This document shows positions 1 to 6,960 of a stretch of 9,320 nt of DNA, piece after piece; positions within the stretch are counted from its first letter, which is position 1, and each line of letters starts with the position of its first letter. A program made the position numbers and the translations under genes. The stretch is taken from positions 1 to 9,320 of the forward strand of contig JAHRFV010000007.1 in NCBI GenBank assembly GCA_019084435.1, given 5' to 3'. A model generated the notes under the pieces. It saw nothing but the letters and a program-made list of their open reading frames with translations, had not been told where the DNA came from and searched no databases. The stretch is from Dethiosulfatibacter sp. GTDB taxonomy: Bacteria > Bacillota_A > Clostridia > Tissierellales > Dethiosulfatibacteraceae.

Positions 1-129
1 TGTTTAATGCGCTCAACACCCTGATTTCTTTTGTCAGAATCAAACCGGAAGAAGCTAGGGAACTTGTTGTGAATCTCTCAGATTTTTTGAGATACAACAT
101 AGAAAACTCGATGAAACTGATCAATATCA
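1..129. repeat. Left arm of 129-bp perfect inverted repeat (fold-back)
   Basis: Every base from 1 to 129 pairs with 334 down to 206 (positions sum to 335); base 130 is the first mismatch. The arm is a reverse-oriented copy of the histidine-kinase coding segment around its H-box, so its plus strand reads as kinase sense sequence. The arm starts at base 1 and may continue outside the window. With 129 of 129 identity and a 76-base spacer, the simplest explanation is a fold-back chimera or assembly artefact at a contig end rather than a natural duplication. That interpretation is inference. Confidence 0.95.
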
Positions 130-1445
130 TATGTAACTGAAACCCGTTCACCAAATCTAGCCTGTTCAATACTTACATAAGATTGGACATGTTTGATTTC
201 TTCATTGATATTGATCAGTTTCATCGAGTTTTCTATGTTGTATCTCAAAAAATCTGAGAGATTCACAACAAGTTCCCTAGCTTCTTCCGGTTTGATTCTG
301 ACAAAAGAAATCAGGGTGTTGAGCGCATTAAACAGAAAATGTGGATTTATCTGGTTTTGAAGTGCCTTTATTTCAGATCTGGAAGCCTCTTTTTTCAATT
401 GCTGAATTTTGACCAGTTCAAACTGAGTGGAAATCAGTCTTGAAAGTCTTTGAAAAAGAACCTCTTCTTTGTAGGCTAGTTTTTCATTGCGGCTAAAAAG
501 TATAAGAAGAAATCCGATGATTTTATTGTTTTCATAGATAGGAGAAGCTGCAAGACTCTTATATTTGAACTGATTGTACTTTTCTGTTAGATCATTTATC
601 TGAATCACTTTTTCAGAACGAAGAGCTTCCACATTCTTAATGATATCGATGACTGTATCATTTTCCTCCTGTGTTAAAAGTCTGGATGATGACACTACTT
701 TGGTTTTATTTGAAATCAATACATCATCAGCCTCTGCATATTTACTGATAATCCTGCAAATCTCAACATAAGATTCTTTACTTGGATTTAAAAAATATGG
801 CAGGGTCTTATCAGCAATATCGAGTGCTATTTCAGCTTGTTTGGCAGCGCTGGCGTCTTTATCCCTGAAAATATTTTCAGTAAGTAGTAAAATCGCTACG
901 ATTCCTACGGTATTAATCAGTTCCATAGGTATCAGTATTGTCTTAACAATTTGAATAGCCAGTTCAAATGGCTTTGTCATGAGAAGAACCAGCAACATAT
1001 TGAGTGATACAATTGTTAGACCCGCTAGAATACCAGACTTCCATCTTTCTCTGAATTCAGTCTTATTATATAGATACCCTGAAAAAACTCCTCCTATGAT
1101 TGTAGTAATACCACAAGGTAGAGAAGTAACACCATTAGGGTCTATTACGTATCGATGAATGCCAGCTATCAGTCCACCTGCAGTCCCAACAAAAGGTCCT
1201 CCGAGCAGCCCACCAAGTATAATCGATATTTCTCTTGTATTTGCTATGGCGCCTAGAATATCAACGCCTGAGTAAGTAGCAAGTATTCCAAGCCCACCAA
1301 ACAAAAGTGATAAAAATATTTTCCCTTTTAAGTCCATGTCTTCTTTAAGAATCATTTGCTTGAATATTTTTTGATTAGATAGTAATAAAATAATAATCAA
1401 TATAATGCCAAAATTACTTGATAATTCAGTTATAAGTAGAAACAT
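78..1445 (-). CDS. LytS/YehU-type sensor histidine kinase, C-terminus lost at fold-back
   Basis: Membrane sensor kinase that would phosphorylate a LytR-type response regulator; no regulator is in the window. Residues 1-195 are hydrophobic with about six spans and match the 5TMR-LYT sensor domain, including the NTREISIILGGLLGGP stretch at 69-84 and a following G-rich helix. Residues about 205-345 look like a GAF-type domain. The His_kinase (PF06580-type) box follows, with QNQINPHFLFNALNT and the phosphorylatable His at 369. Genuine sequence runs to about residue 440. The last ~16 residues are read from the inverted-repeat arm and are not kinase sequence. The HATPase_c domain, usually another ~120 residues, is missing. 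The ATG at 1445 is preceded by AAGGAGA at good spacing. Family assignment is strong; the truncation is probably artefactual. Confidence 0.88.
   Translation of the reverse strand: MFLLITELSSNFGIILIIILLLSNQKIFKQMILKEDMDLKGKIFLSLLFGGLGILATYSGVDILGAIANTREISIILGGLLGGPFVGTAGGLIAGIHRYVIDPNGVTSLPCGITTIIGGVFSGYLYNKTEFRERWKSGILAGLTIVSLNMLLVLLMTKPFELAIQIVKTILIPMELINTVGIVAILLLTENIFRDKDASAAKQAEIALDIADKTLPYFLNPSKESYVEICRIISKYAEADDVLISNKTKVVSSSRLLTQEENDTVIDIIKNVEALRSEKVIQINDLTEKYNQFKYKSLAASPIYENNKIIGFLLILFSRNEKLAYKEEVLFQRLSRLISTQFELVKIQQLKKEASRSEIKALQNQINPHFLFNALNTLISFVRIKPEEARELVVNLSDFLRYNIENSMKLININEEIKHVQSYVSIEQARFGERVSVTYDIDQFHRVFYVVSQKI
206..334. repeat. Right arm of 129-bp perfect inverted repeat
   Basis: This is the copy in the natural gene context. 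It encodes kinase residues about 371-413, in frame with the rest of the kinase on the minus strand. It is the exact reverse complement of 1-129. The 76-base spacer (130-205) carries genuine further kinase sequence before the fold-back. Confidence 0.95.
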
Positions 1446-1482
1446 ATCATCTCTCCTTGGCTTATTATATGTTGATGGTACA

Positions 1483-1511
1483 ATTATACAACGTGGTTAA
1501 ATCATAGTAAA
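1483..1511 (-). promoter_or_regulatory. Promoter of the sensor kinase
   Basis: On the minus strand TTTACT (1511-1506) and TATAAT (1488-1483) are separated by exactly 17 bases. The -10 is perfect and the -35 matches 4 of 6. It lies 38 bases upstream of the kinase start, leaving a short leader that contains the Shine-Dalgarno. Confidence 0.6.
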
Positions 1512-1593
1512 TAAAATAAAAAATTCGACATACTTAAAAAGTCATTGCTCGATTTATAATTACTTTTTCTGAATAATATAGTAAAATACATAT

Positions 1594-1599
1594 TATAAT
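1594..1599 (+). promoter_or_regulatory. Candidate -10 box for the DUF815 ATPase gene
   Basis: A TATAAT lies 20 bases upstream of the ATG, but no convincing -35 sits 16-18 bases before it. A second TATAAT is at 1555-1560, and a TTGACA-like TCGACA at 1525-1530 is too far from either (24 bases or more). The divergent intergenic region 1446-1619 is very AT-rich, so chance -10 matches are expected. Confidence 0.3.
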
Positions 1600-1619
1600 T
1601 TGAAAAGAAAGGACTTGCT

Positions 1620-2807
1620 ATGCAAAATCTAAAAAACACCTACATTAAACTCCAATCATTGGTTATTTTCAGAAATCTCCTAAATGACCAAGTCATAACA
1701 AAATTATCAAAACTTTTGGCATCACAAAACGAGGATACCGTCAGTCAAGTAGAAAAATACGCCGCGTTTTCTTCAGCTTTATTGAGTGAAAATGAAAACC
1801 TGACGCAATATGTTTTGAATCTGGTTACAGTCGACGAAAATATCTATGTTAAAAAAATAGGCAATAACCTTGAAGTAAGCCATCTAATTAGAGAAGCATT
1901 GGACAACGAGCTTGAAATACTATCAGAAATATCACAATTGACATCAGATTCAATCAAGAAAACTATCAGTTATAAAGGATTTCTTCCCTCCTGGGAGACT
2001 GATGACATTGACTTTAAGGCTGCCTACCATAATAGCATTAACCAAATTGGTATTAGCGGTTATGGTATTTTTGCCAAAAACGTCTACTTCACTACAGAAA
2101 AGGGAGAGTTGGTTCCAGTATCAAACCATGATGTTGTTACATTAGCCGATCTTAAGGGATATGAAAAAGAAAAAGATGCTGTTTTAAATAACACCCTTGC
2201 CCTTCTAAATGGGAAGCCTGCAGCCAATGTATTACTGTATGGGGATGCAGGAACAGGGAAGTCATCAACCGTCAAGGCGATTATCAACAGATACCATTCC
2301 CAAGGTCTGAGGCTAGTTGAGGTGCCTAAGAATCAGCTTAAATACATTTCACTTGTACTTGAAAAGCTCAGCAAAAATCCACTCAAATTTATTATCTATA
2401 TAGATGATTTGTCTTTTACAAAAAACGACAATGAATTAGGTTCTCTAAAAGCGATCCTTGAAGGATCAGTCTCCGCAAAACCATTGAATACAGCTATCTA
2501 TGCCACCAGCAACAGGCGTCACCTGATTAAAGAGACTTTTTCTGACAGAGAGGGTGATGATATACATTTGAACGAAACAATTCAGGAGTTAACGTCCTTG
2601 TCAGACCGATTTGGGCTTATGGTGAGTTTCTTCAGACCGGATAAAAAAAACTACCTGAAAATTGTTCAGGCGTTAGCTATTCAATACAATATCAACTTGT
2701 CCAAAGAGGAGCTTGAAAGTGAGGCGGAAATTTTTGCTTCTGCAAGAAGTGGACGCTCTCCAAGAATCGCCAAACAATTCATAGAGTATTTGCGAACTCT
2801 ACAATAA
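1620..2807 (+). CDS. DUF815-family AAA+ ATPase
   Basis: Cytoplasmic P-loop ATPase of 395 residues; the substrate is unknown for this family. Residues 198-395 match DUF815 (PF05673-type): Walker A GDAGTGKSS at 208-216 (Lys214), Walker B FIIYIDD at 257-263, sensor 1 in ATSNRRHL (Asn298), the family block SLSDRFG at 326-332, and a C-terminal RSGRSPRIAKQF at 376-387 in the sensor 2 position. The first ~185 residues are a mostly helical, Leu/Ser/Glu-rich region that I do not recognise beyond its occurrence in DUF815 proteins. The ATG is preceded by AAAGGA 6-7 bases upstream. It is a single-gene unit, divergent from the kinase and convergent with the exporter operon, ending in a hairpin terminator. 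There is no sign of damage. Family is confident, function is not. Confidence 0.9.
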   Translation: MQNLKNTYIKLQSLVIFRNLLNDQVITKLSKLLASQNEDTVSQVEKYAAFSSALLSENENLTQYVLNLVTVDENIYVKKIGNNLEVSHLIREALDNELEILSEISQLTSDSIKKTISYKGFLPSWETDDIDFKAAYHNSINQIGISGYGIFAKNVYFTTEKGELVPVSNHDVVTLADLKGYEKEKDAVLNNTLALLNGKPAANVLLYGDAGTGKSSTVKAIINRYHSQGLRLVEVPKNQLKYISLVLEKLSKNPLKFIIYIDDLSFTKNDNELGSLKAILEGSVSAKPLNTAIYATSNRRHLIKETFSDREGDDIHLNETIQELTSLSDRFGLMVSFFRPDKKNYLKIVQALAIQYNINLSKEELESEAEIFASARSGRSPRIAKQFIEYLRTLQ

Positions 2808-2813
2808 AACACA

Positions 2814-2838
2814 AAAACTCCCAATCGGGAGTTTTCTT
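2814..2838. terminator. Bidirectional rho-independent terminator between convergent genes
   Basis: AAAACTCCC (2814-2822), loop AATC, GGGAGTTTT (2827-2835): a 9-bp perfect stem followed by TTTTCTT on the plus strand. On the minus strand the stem is followed by a T-rich run. It sits 6 bases after the ATPase stop and 2-3 bases after the exporter operon stop, so it can serve both. Confidence 0.88.
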
Positions 2839-2840
2839 CA

Positions 2841-4754
2841 TCAACGGGGTTGATTTCTAAAAATGATAAATACCACTAAAAGCGAAATGATGAAAACAGG
2901 TATCATGTAGCCGTAGGTTAGAAATTTATCATAAGGAAACAATATCGCTACGCTATTATTCAAAGTGTGTAGAATAATTGACGGAAAAATCGATCTGGTC
3001 TTAACCGCTACGAAACCAAATGCCACTCCTAAAATAAAAGTGGGTATCAGCCTGATAAAATCGAGATGAACAATAGCAAATGCCAATGAAGTAATTAAAA
3101 CAGCCCATTTCGGTCCCAGTTTTTTCTCCAAAGGGCGCAAGGCAAATCCTCTGAATAAAATCTCCTCGCAAACCCCCGGTGTCAATGCAATTATCAAGAA
3201 TAGGCGCAAAGGAGAAAGAGCTTTCATCTGTTGCTCCAATTCAACCAGAGTCGGAGCTTGGCTGACATAAGGTGTAATCATCAGTTGATATATGATAACC
3301 AAGCTAAAGGCCGCTATCCAGACCCAGAAGCCTCCGAATAATCCCGTGATAGACGGAGCCTTGATTCCCAACGAATCCTTTATTGATGCCTTTAAATACC
3401 ACAGGATCGCTATGGGCGACAAACCAAAGACCATGTACTGAATAATCAAAGTGCCCTGAATAAAATCTGTGTTTGAGGATATGATTGTTCCGACGTATAT
3501 GTATATGATAACAATAAATGATAAGCTCATCAAAACGTCTTCAACCTCAATAAATGTTTTTCGTAAAATTGATTTTCTGTTAAGTCTGAATGATGTACTT
3601 GAATCAGATCCAAACAGAATCCTTTCTGTACCAAAAACCTTAAACATAAATGTCAGACCTATAACAGACAGCAAGGCATTCGTTGTGAATGTCATCACAA
3701 ACATGGTCAAACTAAGATTATCCATCAATACTGATTTAATGAGCAGCGTTGAATTCAAAACAGGTATGATGCTGAGTATTGGATTGATTTCAAGACCTGG
3801 CGTAATGCCGATATATGCAGGAATCATAAATGCAAAAATCAGAGGTGTCATGTAGGCACCAGATTCTTTGTAACTACTGGCAAATAGGCCTACTCCAATG
3901 CTAAAACCTGCACCGATTAGTATCAATGGGAGAAGCGTCAGAAACAAGGTAAATGTTGAAAATAGATCAAGGCTCAATCCCATTTGATTAACGTCCATCA
4001 ACCTGGGGATGATGAAAACAAGGGCAGACAAGCTTATACTCATAGACGTAACTCCAAACAGGATACAGGCTATTAGTTTTGCTGTAACAAGCTCCGCTTT
4101 TCTAATCGGGATAGAAAACAATGATTCCAAGGTCCCCATTTCCTTTTCTGCTGTGGTCAACTCCACAGCAAAATTCAACACCGATAGTATTGCAAATAAA
4201 GTCAGCATCATAGGAACGATACTAGCCATAGAATAGCCTGACAGTTCTTTTTCACTTGCTGAATCCTTCATATCAATTTCAACAGGATGCAGTACAATTC
4301 CCGCTATGCCTTTTTCATTCAAAAATTCCAATTGTTGGGTTTCTTGAAATGTTTCTATCAGCGGTAATACTCTGTTAGATGCTCTCATGCCGGCAGCTCG
4401 ACCAGAGTCATATGTCAAGACAAAATCATGAACGCCTTCTTTGAATTCATATGATAGTATCAAGTCCGACTCAACGGAGTCCAACTCATCACTTTTGATT
4501 GGTTCATTTGAAATGTCTAGTTGTTGATGCTCACTGAGTGAATCTCGGACAGTTTGAGGAAGATTTCCAATCACCACAACATGACTTATGGATGACTCTG
4601 ATTCTCTGGAAGTGATCTCTGTGAATTGATTATAGCCATAAAATAAAACTGGCATTAATATCAATGGTGCTAAAAGTCCAAACAATACCCTCTTATTTCT
4701 TGATAATGCTAAAATCTCTTTGCCAATAATTTTTCTTATATTGCTGAAATTCAT
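2841..4754 (-). CDS. ABC-2 type permease fused to CPBP intramembrane protease
   Basis: A 637-residue membrane protein with two modules. Residues 1-380 form a NatB-like ABC-2 permease: a span at ~23-42, a large extracytoplasmic region (~45-172), then further spans. The family motif ELTTAEKEMGTLESLFSIP is at 198-216. Residues ~405-637 form a CPBP (CAAX protease/bacteriocin-processing, Abi) domain with all three motifs: EEILFR (Glu530, Glu531, Arg535), FAIVHLD (His563) and HTLNN (His596, Asn600). The catalytic set looks intact. The start overlaps the previous permease stop by 4 bases (ATGA), so translation is coupled; GGTGA lies 6 bases upstream. It is the last gene of the exporter operon and probably forms a heterodimer with the preceding permease. 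What the protease cuts (exported peptide, lipoprotein or nothing) cannot be told from sequence. This architecture recurs in bacterial proteomes to my knowledge, so it is not an assembly fusion. Confidence 0.92.
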   Translation of the reverse strand: MNFSNIRKIIGKEILALSRNKRVLFGLLAPLILMPVLFYGYNQFTEITSRESESSISHVVVIGNLPQTVRDSLSEHQQLDISNEPIKSDELDSVESDLILSYEFKEGVHDFVLTYDSGRAAGMRASNRVLPLIETFQETQQLEFLNEKGIAGIVLHPVEIDMKDSASEKELSGYSMASIVPMMLTLFAILSVLNFAVELTTAEKEMGTLESLFSIPIRKAELVTAKLIACILFGVTSMSISLSALVFIIPRLMDVNQMGLSLDLFSTFTLFLTLLPLILIGAGFSIGVGLFASSYKESGAYMTPLIFAFMIPAYIGITPGLEINPILSIIPVLNSTLLIKSVLMDNLSLTMFVMTFTTNALLSVIGLTFMFKVFGTERILFGSDSSTSFRLNRKSILRKTFIEVEDVLMSLSFIVIIYIYVGTIISSNTDFIQGTLIIQYMVFGLSPIAILWYLKASIKDSLGIKAPSITGLFGGFWVWIAAFSLVIIYQLMITPYVSQAPTLVELEQQMKALSPLRLFLIIALTPGVCEEILFRGFALRPLEKKLGPKWAVLITSLAFAIVHLDFIRLIPTFILGVAFGFVAVKTRSIFPSIILHTLNNSVAILFPYDKFLTYGYMIPVFIISLLVVFIIFRNQPR

Positions 4755-5911
4755 CCTTTCTCACCCCCAAAAATGACCCAGTCGGATTTGAACAATCTAT
4801 TCATTATAATGATTCCAGCCCCTGAAATACTTAGATTTATCAGCAAAACAAAAAACGTGCGGATTAGTGAGTATTCTCCTAAAAACGCCTCTTTCATTAG
4901 CATCAGAGCATTAGCTATTGGTATTGATAGTACTAAATTGGTTATTTCCAAATCAGGAACCATCACCACAAAGGTAGGTACCATAAACAGTATCAAAAGT
5001 ATAGACCCATAAGACTGTGCCTCCTGAAATGTTCTTGCAACCAATCCAAGTCCAATAAAAAATGTGCTAGTCATGATCATGACAGGTATAATCATAATAA
5101 TCAGATAAAACAGTAGAACAAATGATACATTGATATTAATATCGGGAATGGCAACAGTTGCAGCATAAAGTAGAGGAAACATTGAAATGATATTGACCAA
5201 ACCGCTTATTATACCGACATTTACACAAGCCAATAGCTTTCCCATGATAATTTCAAATCTTTTGACGGGGACAGAAAAAATGGTTTCTAGTGTTTCTCTT
5301 TCTTTCTCTCCTGCACTCAAATCCGATGCAATGGTATAGGTGCCTGTTATGCCATATAGCATAATCAGAAAAGGAAAGAACATGCCCATCATCATTGAAA
5401 TTATTCGATCATCACGATTTCCCATAAGCTCTTCGCTTTTAATATTCACAAAGTCAAGTGTTGAAGCTTCCAAACCAGCCTCATTGAGCTTGCTGGTTTT
5501 CAGCTCTTCATTATATTCTGTGAGTACTGATTTTAAACGATTTGCCGCAAATTGACTAGTCTCTATAGTTGAATTATACTCAATTGTATAATTTTCAACA
5601 CCGTCAACATGAGCAACTGACAAATAAGCATCAATTTGATCTGAATCTAAATCATTGGTAGAATACACCACATTCAATTTTTCATGATCATTCAATTTAT
5701 CTATCAATACTTGTGGGGGATTGTTTTCAACAGCTACTGTGCTGATTTTTTCATCCAGATTAGACTGCACGACAACAGTGAAACCAATGAAAAACATCAA
5801 TAAAACTGGATAGATTAATACAGGTAACAGAATTGTTAGGATAGCCTTTTTGTCCCGAAATAAAGACTTCATTTCTTTTTTGAATATCAGGTTTATTCTA
5901 TGCATAGTCAT
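4751..5911 (-). CDS. NatB-like ABC-2 transporter permease
   Basis: A 386-residue membrane subunit of an ABC exporter. One N-terminal span (~23-48) is followed by an extracytoplasmic domain (~50-168) and a C-terminal bundle of about five spans (171-193, 227-250, 262-290, 301-317, 350-370). The family motif DLSAGEKERETLETIFSVP at 197-215 and the following IIMGKL are typical of NatB/ABC2_membrane_3 proteins. The N-terminus overlaps the ATPase gene by 14 bases. The ATG at 5911 has only a weak AGAGTGG upstream, and Met3 (5905) is an alternative; coupling to the ATPase gene is likely either way. NatAB of Bacillus exports sodium, but related cassettes carry peptides, lipids or unknown cargo, so the substrate is open. 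Confidence 0.9.
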   Translation of the reverse strand: MTMHRINLIFKKEMKSLFRDKKAILTILLPVLIYPVLLMFFIGFTVVVQSNLDEKISTVAVENNPPQVLIDKLNDHEKLNVVYSTNDLDSDQIDAYLSVAHVDGVENYTIEYNSTIETSQFAANRLKSVLTEYNEELKTSKLNEAGLEASTLDFVNIKSEELMGNRDDRIISMMMGMFFPFLIMLYGITGTYTIASDLSAGEKERETLETIFSVPVKRFEIIMGKLLACVNVGIISGLVNIISMFPLLYAATVAIPDININVSFVLLFYLIIMIIPVMIMTSTFFIGLGLVARTFQEAQSYGSILLILFMVPTFVVMVPDLEITNLVLSIPIANALMLMKEAFLGEYSLIRTFFVLLINLSISGAGIIIMNRLFKSDWVIFGGEKG

Positions 5912-6653
5912 CTATCCACTCTTCTTGATCTATGTAATATAGGAATATATCACGGATATTGTTCTTCCCGGTTTTTTCTTTCAACTCATCGATTGTTCCA
6001 GTCTGAATCAGACTACCTTGATGAATTAATCCAATTCTGTCACAAAGGGTATCTGCTTCCTCCATGTAATGTGTGGAGAATATGATTGTTTTCCCTTTTT
6101 CTTTTTCCCCCTTTATAAAGTCAATAATTGTTCTACTGGTCAATATATCCAAACCGAGGGTCGGCTCATCCAAAATATATATCTGCGGGTCATGAATCAT
6201 GCATCTTGCAATAGATGTTTTCTGAACCTGACCGGTTGATAATTTCTCAATTATTCTATCCTTGAAATCATTCATATCTAAACTGTTAATAATTTTGTCT
6301 ATTCTCTGCTCCATGATTTCTTTTCCAATACCATAAAAACTGCCAAAAAAGCGCATGGTTTCTGTAGGTGTCAGTTTTTTATACAGTTTGGTGTTTCCAG
6401 AAAGAAAACCGATAGACTTCTTGACTTCCTCGGGCTTTTTTTTAGAATCAAATCCATTGACAATAACAGTACCATCAGTTTGCTCCATTATTGTTGATAA
6501 GATTCTAAGCAGCGTGGTTTTACCTGCCCCGTTTGGCCCCAGTAATCCGAATATTTCTCCATCCGAGACGGTAAAAGATATATCATTTAAAGCAAAAAAA
6601 TCGCCGGTCTTTTTGTCATGGAATTTTTTTTTGATGTTTTTCACTTCGATCAT
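5898..6653 (-). CDS. NatA-like ABC transporter ATP-binding protein
   Basis: A 251-residue cytoplasmic ATPase that powers the two permeases encoded downstream. Walker A GPNGAGKTT is at 39-47 (Lys45). The signature is LSTGQ at 138-142 rather than LSGGQ. Walker B YILDEP is at 159-164 (Glu163), the D-loop LGLD at 166-169, and the H-loop His195 in FSTHYMEEAD. The usual Q-loop glutamine is replaced in IGFLSGNTKLYKKLT (81-95), a substitution I associate with NatA-like ATPases rather than decay. The ATG is preceded by AAAGGAGAA at good spacing, the strongest ribosome site of the operon. It is the first gene of a three-gene unit with both downstream genes overlapping. Sodium export is the prototype role; the real cargo is unknown. 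Confidence 0.93.
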   Translation of the reverse strand: MIEVKNIKKKFHDKKTGDFFALNDISFTVSDGEIFGLLGPNGAGKTTLLRILSTIMEQTDGTVIVNGFDSKKKPEEVKKSIGFLSGNTKLYKKLTPTETMRFFGSFYGIGKEIMEQRIDKIINSLDMNDFKDRIIEKLSTGQVQKTSIARCMIHDPQIYILDEPTLGLDILTSRTIIDFIKGEKEKGKTIIFSTHYMEEADTLCDRIGLIHQGSLIQTGTIDELKEKTGKNNIRDIFLYYIDQEEWIDDYA

Positions 6654-6692
6654 AGAATTCTCCTTTTGGCTTTTTCATTGTGCTCACATGGT

Positions 6693-6701
6693 ATTATATC
6701 A
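6693..6701 (-). promoter_or_regulatory. Extended -10 promoter of the ABC exporter operon
   Basis: On the minus strand TGATATAAT is an extended -10: TG, one base, then a perfect TATAAT at 6698-6693, 40 bases upstream of the ATPase start. No good -35 lies at 16-18 bases, which is usual for extended -10 promoters. Confidence 0.55.
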
Positions 6702-6759
6702 TAAAGGTAAAACAACAATTATTAGACTTACGTTAAAAAATTATTAAAAGTCTATGTTT

Positions 6760-6773
6760 TAAATAATTATTTA
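6760..6773. promoter_or_regulatory. 14-bp perfect palindrome between divergent promoters
   Basis: TAAATAATTATTTA reads the same on both strands. It lies about 60 bases upstream of the exporter -10 and about 33 bases upstream of the miniprotein -10, a position suited to a shared regulator. The region is so AT-rich that chance is a real possibility. A separate 7-bp inverted repeat, TAGACTT/AAGTCTA (6723-6729 and 6748-6754), lies beside it. Confidence 0.25.
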
Positions 6774-6802
6774 TCTTATTTATAGCATTATTGTTGTATA
6801 AA

Positions 6803-6811
6803 TGTTATAAT
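6803..6811 (+). promoter_or_regulatory. Extended -10 promoter of the miniprotein gene
   Basis: TGTTATAAT carries TG, one base and a perfect TATAAT at 6806-6811. It lies 34 bases upstream of the miniprotein ATG. No recognisable -35 is present. It faces away from the exporter promoter. Confidence 0.55.
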
Positions 6812-6845
6812 ATATCATGGTCATTAAATAAAAGAGGTGTTAATT

Positions 6846-6914
6846 ATGTTCAGATTGATTGGAATAGTTGTGGTAATCTATATCATTTATATTATACTAA
6901 CCAGAGTTATTTAA
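6846..6914 (+). CDS. 22-residue single-span membrane miniprotein (hypothetical)
   Basis: A tiny complete reading frame: ATG, 22 codons, TAA. The product starts MFRLIG, has an uninterrupted core of Val, Ile, Tyr and Leu (residues ~4-18), and ends LTRVI. That gives one membrane helix flanked by Arg3 and Arg20. AAGAGGTGT lies 5-6 bases before the ATG, an extended -10 lies at 6803-6811, and a hairpin terminator begins 10 bases after the stop. The whole unit would be a transcript of about 140 bases. The complete set of expression signals around so short a frame is the argument that it is real. No family is recognised. Small exporter-associated peptide, kinase or transporter modulator, or type I toxin are all possible and undecided. 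Confidence 0.6.
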   Translation: MFRLIGIVVVIYIIYIILTRVI

Positions 6915-6923
6915 AAAACTAAA

Positions 6924-6960
6924 ATACGCCCTCCAAATGATAAAGAGGACGTATCTTTTT
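6924..6960. terminator. Bidirectional terminator shared by miniprotein and NIF3 genes
   Basis: ATACGCCCTC (6924-6933) faces GAGGACGTAT (6945-6954) across an 11-base loop. On the plus strand there is one C-A mismatch, followed by CTTTTTT. On the minus strand that position becomes a G-U wobble, so the 10-bp stem is complete and is followed by a T-rich run. It directly follows the stop of the minus-strand NIF3 gene, which it appears to fit best. Confidence 0.82.

Noticed and set aside
1..129. A second kinase fragment or kinase pseudogene at the left edge
   Set aside because: It is base-for-base the reverse complement of 206-334, with no divergence, so it is better described as a fold-back than as another gene.
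3469..3855. 128-codon open frame on the plus strand inside the protease-fused permease
   Set aside because: Antisense to a strongly supported membrane-protein gene, no ribosome site or family motif; the opposite strand of hydrophobic codons often stays open.
6355..6747. 130-codon plus-strand frame over the start of the NatA-like ATPase
   Set aside because: Antisense to the Walker A region of a clear ABC ATPase and running through its promoter; no expression signals.
6846..6914. Calling the miniprotein a type I toxin with antisense RNA
   Set aside because: The size and single span would fit, but I see no antisense promoter over it and no match to a known toxin family; left as hypothetical.
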